Assembly: GCA_003389385.1 (NCBI GenBank)
Contig: QQVM01000010.1
Location: 1 to 64,000 of the forward strand
DNA length: 64,000 nucleotides
Reading direction: 5' to 3'
Source of the DNA: Bacteroidota bacterium
GTDB taxonomy: Bacteria; Bacteroidota; Bacteroidia; AKYH767-A; 2013-40CM-41-45
Program-made: the position numbers and the translations under genes
Notes under the pieces: model-generated
What the model was told of the DNA's origin: nothing
Seen by the model: the letters and a program-made list of their open reading frames with translations, nothing else
Databases searched by the model: none
Shown: one piece after another, positions 27,001-35,358 of the stretch
Position numbering within the stretch: the first letter of the stretch is position 1
How the letters are laid out: each line of letters opens with the position of its first letter

Positions 27001-27772
27001 CGGCCATTTGTCCGATTGCAGTATCGCGGATCTTTATGCTGATCTGTGGAATCTCGCCCTTTCCCATTTGAAGAATATAATTCTTGAGTTTCATTGTGGG
27101 CACAATGATGCTGTTTGACATGTAAAAGGCAGCAATGAGTACAACCACCACTACCAGAATAGCCAACGCAAGCAGGCTCCAAAGCATGATTCTGGAACTC
27201 GACTGCATCACTGCATGCCGTTTCTCCGCCTTGTCTTTCTTTTTTAGGATGAGTTGATTCAGGCTGGCGTTGATCTTATTGCATTCAGGTATCACCTCGC
27301 CTGCAAGAATTTCCTCAGCACTGTAAACCTTTATTGGATCATCATAGTCCGAATTGAAAGCTAAGGTACGCATCACCCTCCTTTGGTTCCCGACTTGTGC
27401 TTCATAACTGTGCAGGATCTTGGTCAGACTATCTACGCTGCTTTTGTCCTCCCACCGGCTCATCAATGCCTGCAAAACCCCTTTCTTTTCCGGATAGTCA
27501 AAAGTGAGAATGGTTCTGAGCTTTTCTTTGTCATCACGATTGTTCGAAAGATACACCCAGTTGGTGCAATGCATTTTGGATCGGGTAATCAAAGAGTTTA
27601 AATCTTCCAGCGCCTGAAGCGAAGGAATATCATTGGTCATTATTTCATTGGTGATGTCCTGACTTCGCCCGATAAATACGCTGGAGTATATCGCATTGAA
27701 AACTGAAATCCCGATCACTATGATGAACACAACATAGATCTCAAGATCAATTTTGTAATTATTTTTTTTCAT
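24032..27772 (-). CDS. Large hybrid histidine kinase with GAF and three receiver domains
   Basis: A 1246-residue inner-membrane hybrid kinase. It has TM1 (residues about 11-31), an extracytoplasmic helical domain (32-195), TM2 (197-220), HAMP (221-275), GAF (about 325-470), a long coiled coil (485-565), HisKA (His576 in NMSHELRTPLN), HATPase_c (690-805) and three receivers. Receiver 1 has acceptor Asp911 and receiver 3 a canonical Asp1177 (LVLMDIMMPKLDG). Receiver 2 has Asn1032 at the acceptor place (ILLNLD) and lacks the conserved Lys, so it is probably not phosphorylated. It heads a three-gene signalling unit with the cheR and receiver-kinase genes. The signal is unknown. Confidence 0.9.
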   Translation of the reverse strand: MKKNNYKIDLEIYVVFIIVIGISVFNAIYSSVFIGRSQDITNEIMTNDIPSLQALEDLNSLITRSKMHCTNWVYLSNNRDDKEKLRTILTFDYPEKKGVLQALMSRWEDKSSVDSLTKILHSYEAQVGNQRRVMRTLAFNSDYDDPIKVYSAEEILAGEVIPECNKINASLNQLILKKKDKAEKRHAVMQSSSRIMLWSLLALAILVVVVVLIAAFYMSNSIIVPTMKLKNYILQMGKGEIPQISIKIRDTAIGQMAGAVAMLRDNLSRTIGFAKDIGSGNLEVDYQPLGEKDALGNALLSMRENLRKAHLENTQRHWISAGLANLNEVLRNNHNDIATLSDDVIRALVLYVNACQGGLYLLEKNEHGGKQIINLQGSYAKDFQSDAQLSIRPGEGLVGQAVKDGKVIHLSGAPENYLKIKSALGEAAASHLLIIPLIHRGEIYGAMELASFRPFSDIELSFLEKSSDAMASTISSVKNNMLTRQLLSETRKQADRLVAQEEELRQTNEELSSQSQLLQTSEEELKQSNLELEFKARELSQQNEILEQAREALALKAQELEVNNRYKSEFLANMSHELRTPLNSIMILAKLLADNPESNLSEKQSEYAKVIHKSGNDLLILINDILDLSKVEAGKIDLVMEDVNIRDVKDDMMNLFAELANEKKIEFETEIHSEIPETMTTDRIRLEQILKNLLSNAFKFTPEGGKVVFRISSPVRKSRYSTPALIRSRRLVEFSVHDNGIGIPKEKFQVIFDAFQQVDGSTSRKYGGTGLGLSICKMLVSLLGGEIRLESESGKGSSFYVCLPISTNETESSQMKISLGGTEVSTQGQDSSSSNAKFNSSILNEAFDVSDDPSSFGEGEKVLLLLEEDPTIAQTLADMAHEKNYKVLHATQSDDGLRMLEANKPHAIIMDMHAQGLDLLQKIRKNPEWNHIPIHVLSPRNRGNLALDLGATACLSKPLDAQDLKSVFTQLDQGQMSSTQNVLIIDDSQVDSQSIRNLLHSRNVSLVIHTAEDSDKALQLLSSINFDCILLNLDIQRSRQTGLTLLEQIRGIERYQHTPLIVYTNENVNADEELNLEVLSNAIVINNGQIEDRIVSETQLFLSRVCESRRSHNSIPEKLQNVLLDKTVLIVDDDVRNIYALTGILEHHGLNVISAINGEEALSRLVRHPEIDLVLMDIMMPKLDGYETMRIIREDMNLTQVPIIALTAKAMQGDREKCIQYGASDYLVKPISIEKLIALMKIWLYV

Positions 27773-27898
27773 TCGCCAAATCGCTTCAACCGGACCCCAA
27801 CCGGGGCCTAGGATATGGCTTAATTATACTTTCAAATATGAAAAACAGTTGGGAAACAAAAAGGAAATCTATCCTAAAACCTTACACTTTGTAAACTT

Positions 27899-30800
27899 TT
27901 ATCTGCTTATCAGCTTTTTTCTAAAGGTGCCTGAAGGACTGTTAAGTTCCAGAATATAGATGCCGCCGGGTAGTTTGCCAGAATTCAGATTGAATATTGA
28001 AAAGCCGGGCTTCACTTGAAATGCATCTGCCAGTATAATTCTCCCTGTCTCATCAAATAGCCTGTAATGTATGCGAGTAGTCAATGGAGTTTGGATAAGA
28101 AGGTCTGGAGATTCTGTAAAGGGATTTGGATAAACAATGCAATTGATTTCATTTATCAATCCGGATGATGCACTAAGCAAGATGAGGGAATAGGGCTGTG
28201 AATGCGAGTAACATCCGTTGATATCTCCAATACGTACTGTATAAGTTCCGGCAAGTGAGGCCAGGTAAAAATTTAAATTGGCTCCGGATATTTCAATCCC
28301 ATTCAAATACCATTGATAACTGGAAGCTGGAGTGGAATACAGCGTATCTCCAGATCTTGAAATGGATGGTGCGACAGGGTTTTGATTTACTTCTATCGCT
28401 CCTTGCACGGTCAATGAATCAAGGCCCATGGAATTGGCTACTTTCAACGACACAGGATAAAGCCCCGCAACAGGATAACAAATTGAAGCGGGTTGCTCAG
28501 AAAATGATTGAGCTGGTGTAGCTCCTGGAAAATTCCATTCCCAGCTTGTTGCATTCGTTGAAAGAGATGCAAAGTCTATGCAATCACCGCTGCAAATAAT
28601 ATTATCACTTGAAATAAATGATGCCACTGGAACAGAGCTGCAATCCACAACCCTAACCATACCAGTCGACATGCTGAATCCTGAACACCATGCATCTCTT
28701 ACACTCAGACTTACACTGTAGATGCCTGTGTCGGGATAACAAACTTGTGCCGGATTCTGAACACTTGCAGACGCCGGATTTCCTCCGTGAAAATTCCATT
28801 CATATATTGATCCGGCAGATGCAGCTGCACTGAAAGAACGGCAGTCATTTCTGCAAAGTACAGAGGAAGTGCTGTTGATGATAGCGGTTGGAGAACTCCT
28901 CACAATAATGTGATTAAACAATGCTTTTGAACTGCTACAGCCATTGTTGCTGGAGGCTGTTAATACGACAGTATAGTTCCCTGCGGATGAATAATGATGC
29001 GTCGGAGATGAGAGTGTTGAATTCTGTCCGTCACCAAACAACCATGTATAGGTAGCAGCTCCGGTACTTTGATTAGAAAAATTGACAGTTAAACTGTCGC
29101 AGCCTTGTGTTTGATCAGCAACAAAATTAACAGTAGGTCGCGAATTTATTGTAATGCTCTGAATGATCGTGTCAGAACAAGAACCCGACCCATATGCTAT
29201 CAGGGTTACAAAGTAATTTCCGGGAGATGAATACAGATGCTTAGGATTTGGCTGAACAGAATTAGCACTTCCATCCCCGAATTGCCAGGAATATCCGCTA
29301 ATGACCGACCCATTGCTTTGGCTTTGATTGTTAAAGATTGTACTGTCCCCCAGACATGTAGAAGATATCGTAAAGCCTGCAAGCGGAGATGGGCTCACGG
29401 TGACAAGGTTTTGCTGATAGGATGTATCTGAACAGGATCCCGTCTGCGCAATGAGTCTGACTGAATAAGTTCCGGTACTGGAGTATGAATGCGATGGGCT
29501 GTTGAGACTTGAAGCCGGGCTTCCATCTCCAAAGTTCCAGGTATATGTAGCGCTGCCGGTAGTTTGATTTATAAATGTGATCGTTTCCCCTGCGCAGACA
29601 TTCGCACTGCTGACACTAAAAGAAGCAAGCGGAGCGGGAGAAACACTCACGGTGATAACTGTATCATCTGTACATTGCGCAGTGCTGCATGTGAGTGTAA
29701 CCTGATAATTTCCCGGAGAACTATAGGCATGCTTAGGATTAGTTCCGCTTCTGGCAGGACTTCCGTCACCAAAGTTCCATGTATATCCCGTGATTCCGCC
29801 GCCGCCACTTGAGCTGTTCACAAATTGAATGGAGTCGCCGGTGCAGGCAATCGGATTCACACTGAAGGACGCAAGCGGCCTTGGATATACTGTAATCATA
29901 TTGTTAATCCTGAGTGAATCGCTGCAAGCTCCCAGGCTGGCACGTAAGCTAACTGTGTATGTTCCCGGATTAGAATATGTATGTGTTGGTGTTGGGCTTG
30001 AGCTCGACGGACTGTTGTCACCAAAGTTCCAGCTATATGTGGGTAGCCCCGGGGTACTGTTAGAAAAACTAACAGTGAAAGGAGCACATCCGGCACGGGG
30101 AGAAGCATTGAATGATATCTGTGGAGAAGGGTTAACAGTAACGTTTTGGCTGCTGCTTGATGTACACCCGTAAGAATCTGTAACCGTGTGGACCACCGAC
30201 CATGTGCCTGCCGTTAAATATGTGTACGATGCGGTTTGTCCTGTCAATGTTCCGGATCCGTCACCGGTATTCCAGCTCCAATTAATTATTGAAGCCAGGC
30301 TGGAACTGGATGCTGACTGAAAACTGATTGATTCTCCAAGACAAACAGGTGTATTGGCCGAAAATACAGATTGCACACTACTAACGTTTACTTGTACAGG
30401 AATTCTGTGTATGCCGGGGCAGGTTCCTACGTAATAGGTTGTGGTTGCTGACAGGGCTGGGCTGGTGTATGTATTTCCGCTACCGAGCAGATTGCCTCCG
30501 ATGGGAGAATCATACCACTCTAAAATTGATCCTGAAGGAAGAGTTCCAATTACGCTAGCATTGATAGTTACAGAGCTACCTGAACATGCGTTAACGGGAC
30601 TCGCAACAAGAATGCTGAAATTCTGAATTGAAGCATTGGCCTCTCCCGCACCACCCCTCGTAGCACCATTAGGTGGAAACTCAGTGAGGCCATATGAGTT
30701 AGTAACTCCGTTCACCCCGCCATTAGCAGTTCGTGTAAAACCGCCATTTGAAACTGCAATGTGTCCACCTCCACCACCGCCTCCGGGACCTTCAGCCTCT

Positions 30801-32152
30801 GTGATGAATGGGCCCAGTGTCTGACTGCCTCCGTTTCCTCCATTAGCAACAGCACTGATCCCACTGATATTTCCATTGCAGTTGATGATGATTGTTCCTC
30901 CGGCACCACCTCCTCCTGATCCGTCTTTCCCATTCGAGGAACCTCCGTTGGATCCATTGGCCAGAATTTGTCCGGATCCCGATAAATTACCGTAACATAA
31001 CACATAAGCAATTCCTCCGCCTCTTCCGCCTATGCCGCCCAGGTTATCATTCTGATCACCGGCACCTCCGCCACCACCAAGAAATATTCTGTTGCCACTA
31101 TAGTCCAGTGGCCTTCCGCCCATACCTCCGTTCTCACGCCGGATGTCTCCGCCCCAAACCGAATTTCCCGGACCGGCAATGATTGCATTTTGATTGGACG
31201 ATGAGAAACTATATCCTCCCCGTCCTCCTCCTGAAGATGTTGAAGTGGCAAAACCCGGATATTCAAGATTCCATGCGGGTATCCAGCTTGCATTACTTAT
31301 GTCCGGATTACCACGGCCAGTCCATGTAGGTATTGATCCGCCATTGCCTCCGCCACCTCCACCAGCATTGTGTGCATTTCCGCCGCCGCCCCCATTTGCT
31401 GCAGCACCCTTACCATATCTTCCTCCAAGTATGTCGTAATCCGATTGGTATCCGAAAATACCTTCGCCTTTTTCTGCTCCATAGTCGGGTAGGTTGGAAA
31501 AGTAATTAACTACACCCCACCATGCGACATTTTCAAGAAGGGCTCCTCCCCGAAATCCTTTTGCACTCACGTCTATTGTTGCGCCGGATCCAATACTGAT
31601 GTTCCCGGATGTTTCAACGGCTAACACACCGCCGGTAGCTCCATTCCATGGGGGACATGTAAGTATGCCGCCACTATTTATTGTCAACGATGAAAACCTC
31701 GGAACCCTTAGTACCTGCGTCCTTCCGGCAACAGAATAACTATTCTGTAAAGCACAGCTTGTAGTAATATTATTAGAACCCGACACAGATGACACTTCTG
31801 CAAACTCATATCTGCCGCAGTTGTTGTAGTTTGTGATTGCACCATAAGTGCTGTCATCAGGATTGCTTACTTGAACGCCTTGCATTTGGATAATCATAAT
31901 CAGATCGCCTCTTCCAAGAGCAGATGAAAATAATCCACCAGAATTAAGATTATTGGAAACGACCTGAATGGTGTTTGTACCAGAATTAACATCAGAACTA
32001 ATACCGGTATATTCATTTACAAAAGAGGTTCCGGATGGGATACTTTTCGCGCCATCTTTTCCGGCTTGCGCCAATGCATAAATACTCGCAATCGAGAAGA
32101 CTATCGTCAAAACGATTCGCTGTTTTAATAAATGTTTGGATCCGGCGGTCAT
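27899..32152 (-). CDS. Large PKD-repeat secreted protein with T9SS sorting domain
   Basis: A 1417-residue secreted protein. A signal-type hydrophobic segment ends ALAQ near residue 29. Residues about 30-500 form a glycine-rich region with long Gly runs (GGGGGNAHNAGGGGGGNGG) in a beta-helix-like context. An Ig-like stretch (about 515-590, ATTTYYVGTCPG) precedes eight PKD domains (about 595-1270), each with W-x-F-G-D or a derivative and a Y-x-x-x-G-x-Y/W-x-V strand. The last two PKD copies have degenerate W-N-F motifs (EWNFHGG, EWNFPGA). The C-terminal 75 residues are a T9SS domain (VYPNPFTESP ... LPGGIYILEL). It is likely a surface adhesin or matrix protein. It lies between the hybrid kinase and an ABC exporter in the same direction but with gaps of about 100 bases. 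Confidence 0.87.
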   Translation of the reverse strand: MTAGSKHLLKQRIVLTIVFSIASIYALAQAGKDGAKSIPSGTSFVNEYTGISSDVNSGTNTIQVVSNNLNSGGLFSSALGRGDLIMIIQMQGVQVSNPDDSTYGAITNYNNCGRYEFAEVSSVSGSNNITTSCALQNSYSVAGRTQVLRVPRFSSLTINSGGILTCPPWNGATGGVLAVETSGNISIGSGATIDVSAKGFRGGALLENVAWWGVVNYFSNLPDYGAEKGEGIFGYQSDYDILGGRYGKGAAANGGGGGNAHNAGGGGGGNGGSIPTWTGRGNPDISNASWIPAWNLEYPGFATSTSSGGGRGGYSFSSSNQNAIIAGPGNSVWGGDIRRENGGMGGRPLDYSGNRIFLGGGGGAGDQNDNLGGIGGRGGGIAYVLCYGNLSGSGQILANGSNGGSSNGKDGSGGGGAGGTIIINCNGNISGISAVANGGNGGSQTLGPFITEAEGPGGGGGGGHIAVSNGGFTRTANGGVNGVTNSYGLTEFPPNGATRGGAGEANASIQNFSILVASPVNACSGSSVTINASVIGTLPSGSILEWYDSPIGGNLLGSGNTYTSPALSATTTYYVGTCPGIHRIPVQVNVSSVQSVFSANTPVCLGESISFQSASSSSLASIINWSWNTGDGSGTLTGQTASYTYLTAGTWSVVHTVTDSYGCTSSSSQNVTVNPSPQISFNASPRAGCAPFTVSFSNSTPGLPTYSWNFGDNSPSSSSPTPTHTYSNPGTYTVSLRASLGACSDSLRINNMITVYPRPLASFSVNPIACTGDSIQFVNSSSGGGGITGYTWNFGDGSPARSGTNPKHAYSSPGNYQVTLTCSTAQCTDDTVITVSVSPAPLASFSVSSANVCAGETITFINQTTGSATYTWNFGDGSPASSLNSPSHSYSSTGTYSVRLIAQTGSCSDTSYQQNLVTVSPSPLAGFTISSTCLGDSTIFNNQSQSNGSVISGYSWQFGDGSANSVQPNPKHLYSSPGNYFVTLIAYGSGSCSDTIIQSITINSRPTVNFVADQTQGCDSLTVNFSNQSTGAATYTWLFGDGQNSTLSSPTHHYSSAGNYTVVLTASSNNGCSSSKALFNHIIVRSSPTAIINSTSSVLCRNDCRSFSAAASAGSIYEWNFHGGNPASASVQNPAQVCYPDTGIYSVSLSVRDAWCSGFSMSTGMVRVVDCSSVPVASFISSDNIICSGDCIDFASLSTNATSWEWNFPGATPAQSFSEQPASICYPVAGLYPVSLKVANSMGLDSLTVQGAIEVNQNPVAPSISRSGDTLYSTPASSYQWYLNGIEISGANLNFYLASLAGTYTVRIGDINGCYSHSQPYSLILLSASSGLINEINCIVYPNPFTESPDLLIQTPLTTRIHYRLFDETGRIILADAFQVKPGFSIFNLNSGKLPGGIYILELNSPSGTFRKKLISR

Positions 32153-32249
32153 TTTATTTCGCTGCCCTGCTAAATTATAAATATCCTCTCTTGAAGCATC
32201 TGAAATTCAGCCAATGCGCTGATTTATTACGCAAAGAAAGCACTTGGGT

Positions 32250-33365
32250 TTATTCCCAGCGGAAAAACCTTACAGCTGCGATATAAATCACGATTCCCCA
32301 TAACGAAATTACGGATAACTCCAGCCATAAGCCTGAAAAAGTAACACCCTCAAAAGCAACCTTTCTCAAGGCATCATTCAAATAGGTGAGGGGCAGAAAT
32401 CTGCTGACTGGCTGCAGCCAGTCGGGAAATGCATCAACTGGAAAAAATGTTCCGCTGAGAAGGAATTGAGGCAGTGTGACAATATTCGAAATGGGTGGAA
32501 TTACGCTCTCGCTTTTTGCAATTCCACTAACCACAAAGCCAAATCCCATGAAAACCATCAATCCCAGGGCGGAAAGTATCAACATATGGATAACGGTAAG
32601 CAAGCCATTAATGAGAGTGAATCCAAAAAAGCATCTTCCAAGTAAAATAATGATTACTGCTCCGGCCAATTGAAAAATGAGCCGGCTAAGCGCTTCTCCG
32701 AAAATTATATATATGCGTTTGATCGGTGTGGCAAAGAACCGCTTCATGACCATAGTCTGCCTTAGGGAGAAAAAAACAAAGGCGGTTCCAAATACACCTG
32801 CACTTAAAATCGAAAAACCCAATTGACCGGGAAGGATAAAGTCTATGGTTTTATATTCTCTTGCTTCCACTACTTTCGATTGAAGAAGCGGTGTTTCACT
32901 GATCGAAATTCGTCCTGTGCTATCAATTGTTTGAAATAATCTTTCTTTGATCAGTATGCCTGATGCTATCGTCTGAAGAAGTTTGCTCTGGTCTCCTCCC
33001 GTCTTTGAGTGATAAAGCTGAACACCTCCGCCCGCCGTGTCGATGAATATTGCTGCGTCAACTCTTCCTTTTATCAGGAGTTCGTCAATTTCCTTTTTTG
33101 TTTTTCCTGATAAAATCCGAACACCGGGCGCACTGCTTATCTCATGAAAAAAAACAGAACCGGTATCTGATCCGGGATAAAGACCCAGCTCAAGTCTTAC
33201 TTTGTTTCCTCCAATAAATCCAAACACTAAAATAAATACAAGCGGAAACACCAGTATAAATACCACTGCAGACGGACTGCGAAGAATTGATCTTAGGCTC
33301 GCTCTCGTGATAGCAAGCATGGCCCTTGTCTGGCTGAAATTATACTTTCCTGTTTCCCCTCTCAT
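32250..33365 (-). CDS. ABC-2 type transporter permease
   Basis: A permease of about 371 residues with one N-terminal TM (residues about 20-40), a large extracytoplasmic domain (45-170) and a C-terminal bundle of five TMs including the LLSGTFFPVDAFPDWLQPVS motif typical of ABC2_membrane_3 proteins. It pairs with the ATPase encoded just upstream. The Met at 33365 gives an ATGA overlap with the ATPase stop codon, so it is preferred over the Met four codons earlier (33377). The substrate is unknown; drugs, lipids or antibiotics are common for this family. Confidence 0.87.
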   Translation of the reverse strand: MRGETGKYNFSQTRAMLAITRASLRSILRSPSAVVFILVFPLVFILVFGFIGGNKVRLELGLYPGSDTGSVFFHEISSAPGVRILSGKTKKEIDELLIKGRVDAAIFIDTAGGGVQLYHSKTGGDQSKLLQTIASGILIKERLFQTIDSTGRISISETPLLQSKVVEAREYKTIDFILPGQLGFSILSAGVFGTAFVFFSLRQTMVMKRFFATPIKRIYIIFGEALSRLIFQLAGAVIIILLGRCFFGFTLINGLLTVIHMLILSALGLMVFMGFGFVVSGIAKSESVIPPISNIVTLPQFLLSGTFFPVDAFPDWLQPVSRFLPLTYLNDALRKVAFEGVTFSGLWLELSVISLWGIVIYIAAVRFFRWE

Positions 33366-34123
33366 GTGTTTCTCCATTGTCTACCGGTAAGTGAGATGAA
33401 AACATCTTCCAGGCTTGCGCTCTTTACACTTACTTCGCGCTTGAATCCTTCTGAAACCAGGTTGTCTATCAAATCAGAAGGAGCTCCCGACGCAATTACT
33501 TTTCCTGAGTCTATTATCAGCACTCTGTCGCATAACTGCTCGGCTTCTTCCATGTAATGTGTCGTCAGCACTATAGTTGTACCCTTAGATCGAATCGACT
33601 GGATAAGTTTCCAAAGATTTCTTCTTGCTTGCGGATCAAGTCCGGTAGTCGGCTCGTCCAGAAAAATAACCTCTGGATTATGAATCAGTGTAGTGCATAT
33701 TGAAAAGCGCTGTTTTTGTCCTCCTGAAAGGTGCTTGTAGCGGGCGTTTCCTTTTTCTTCAAGTCCTACAATTTCCAATAAACTTTGTGGATTAGATTTT
33801 ACATTATACAATCCTGAAAATAACTCGAGAAGTTCTCGCAAAGTAAGGTTTGGGTAATAGCCTGAAGACTGAAGCTGAACAGCTATTCTTCTTTTAATCT
33901 CTGAGGGATGCTTTTCTACGTCAAATCCGCAAACACTCACAGAACCCGAGTCAGCTCTGAGCAAGGTTTCCATGATTTCCAATGTGGTGGTTTTACCTGC
34001 ACCGTTAGGTCCCAGAAGTCCAAAAATTTCACCCGCGTATACTGTGAAGTCAATCCCCTGAAGTGCAGCAACAGGTCCGTAGTTCTTTTTCAGATCTCTT
34101 ACTTCTATGATCTTATCAGGCAT
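33362..34123 (-). CDS. ABC transporter ATP-binding protein
   Basis: A 253-residue nucleotide-binding subunit of an ABC-2 exporter (DrrA/CcmA group). Walker A is LLGPNGAGKTTTLEIME, the Q-loop VQLQSSGYYP, the signature LSGGQKQRFS, Walker B VIFLDEPTTGLDP and the H-loop LTTHYMEEAEQL. The C-terminal segment ends in ASLEDVFISLTGRQW, usual for the DrrA branch. It is transcribed from the promoter at 34136-34166 and overlaps the permease gene by four bases, which implies translational coupling. Confidence 0.93.
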   Translation of the reverse strand: MPDKIIEVRDLKKNYGPVAALQGIDFTVYAGEIFGLLGPNGAGKTTTLEIMETLLRADSGSVSVCGFDVEKHPSEIKRRIAVQLQSSGYYPNLTLRELLELFSGLYNVKSNPQSLLEIVGLEEKGNARYKHLSGGQKQRFSICTTLIHNPEVIFLDEPTTGLDPQARRNLWKLIQSIRSKGTTIVLTTHYMEEAEQLCDRVLIIDSGKVIASGAPSDLIDNLVSEGFKREVSVKSASLEDVFISLTGRQWRNT

Positions 34124-34135
34124 CGGCCGAAACTA

Positions 34136-34166
34136 CAAAATTAATTGTATGCCTTGGCTTGCCAAT
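34136..34166 (-). promoter_or_regulatory. Promoter of the ABC exporter operon
   Basis: The minus strand reads ATTG (34163-34166), 19 bases, TAATTTTG (34136-34143), a full match to the Bacteroidota -33/-7 pattern, 12 bases before the ATPase ATG. Confidence 0.65.
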
Positions 34167-34188
34167 ATGACAAGGAAATAGGAGTGTG

Positions 34189-35325
34189 CTAAAACATATT
34201 CAGGCGACTCATCAGATTGTCTTTATAAGACTTTCCAATTGGAATTCTGTTGCCATCAATGATGCATGCATTTTCTTCCAGGGCGCTGATTTTATCCAAC
34301 TGTACTATGTATGACCTGTGTGCGCGAGCAAAGTTGAGCTGAGGCAGCTTTGCCTCAATGTCTTTCATGCTGCTGTGTAAAATAAACTGCTCTTTGGAAG
34401 AAGTCTTGATGATAACATAATTGTCTAGCGCCTCAATCCAAAGTATGTCCTGAAAATTCACCTTTACAAAACGCGAATCTTTCTTCACAAAGAAGGAGTT
34501 GTTCGCATAGATGTTCTCCAGGAAGTTGAACAGATTCTTGTCAGCGCTCGTTTCCTGAACCGAATCCTTTCGACCCGGAGAAGTCAATACAAATGCACAA
34601 CCGTTAATCTTGTTGTTAACTGTCAGTATTGGAAATGTATTTACGGCTACGCTATGCTCTGTGGCGCCATTTGACACCGGCACCTGCGGCCCGCTTTCAA
34701 GTGATGGGTTTTCTCCTACTACAGAGTGGGCAAGTGTTTTGAATACGTTCTTCGTTTCTCCGGGAGAGTTCTTCATCGCAATGCCAATGTCCTTACCAAG
34801 CGCTTCCTGCTTCAGGCAACCGGTTAAAGTCTCGGCCATCTTGTTCATGAAAATAACCTTCTCGTTAGAGTCGGTTATGATAACAGCTACCTCCAGGCTG
34901 TCAAGAGCTGCTGCAAAACGGTTTCCCTTGTTCTGCATTTCCAGGTCCTTTGTATACTTATAGTATGCGATTTCAATCGCGGTGCGTATATCATCTTCCT
35001 CGAAAGGTTTTATTATGTAGCCATAAGGCTCTGTTAGCTTGGCCCTTTCAAGTGTTGCCTTATCAGAAAAGGCTGTCAGAAAAATAAATGGAATCTGATA
35101 GTGCTGATGAATTTGCTCGGCAACCTGAATGCCGTCAAGCTCACTGCTCTTAAGATTAATATCCAGGAGAATTAGATCCGGATTCAGTTTTTCTATGGAG
35201 TCAAGCGCTTTTTTTCCGTTTGCAAATGGATCAAAAGCCTCGTAACCGAGCTTTTTGAGGATTCTCTGAATGTCCTTAGCGACAATAATTTCGTCCTCAA
35301 CGATCATAATTTTAAGTGTGGCCAT
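34189..35325 (-). CDS. LytTR response regulator with receiver and PAS domains
   Basis: A 378-residue DNA-binding response regulator. Residues 4-120 are a receiver (VEDE acidic pair, acceptor Asp55 in ILLDINLK, FLTAF, IKPF). Residues about 135-250 form a PAS domain (VAVIITDSNEKVIFMNKMAE). Residues about 280-378 are a LytTR domain (IYANNSFFVKKDSRFVKVNF, ILWIEALDNYVII, FARAHRSYIVQLDKI) that binds DNA repeats. The neighbouring histidine kinase gene (35359-36564) ends 33 bases upstream and is its probable cognate. The target genes are not indicated. Confidence 0.9.
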   Translation of the reverse strand: MATLKIMIVEDEIIVAKDIQRILKKLGYEAFDPFANGKKALDSIEKLNPDLILLDINLKSSELDGIQVAEQIHQHYQIPFIFLTAFSDKATLERAKLTEPYGYIIKPFEEDDIRTAIEIAYYKYTKDLEMQNKGNRFAAALDSLEVAVIITDSNEKVIFMNKMAETLTGCLKQEALGKDIGIAMKNSPGETKNVFKTLAHSVVGENPSLESGPQVPVSNGATEHSVAVNTFPILTVNNKINGCAFVLTSPGRKDSVQETSADKNLFNFLENIYANNSFFVKKDSRFVKVNFQDILWIEALDNYVIIKTSSKEQFILHSSMKDIEAKLPQLNFARAHRSYIVQLDKISALEENACIIDGNRIPIGKSYKDNLMSRLNMF

Positions 35326-35358
35326 ATTGTATTATTAAACTTCTGATTTATTCTTATG

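Noticed and set aside
30636-31482. Plus-strand frames rich in Pro opposite the 1417-residue gene
   Set aside because: They are the antisense of glycine codons in the glycine-rich region; no start context or family support.
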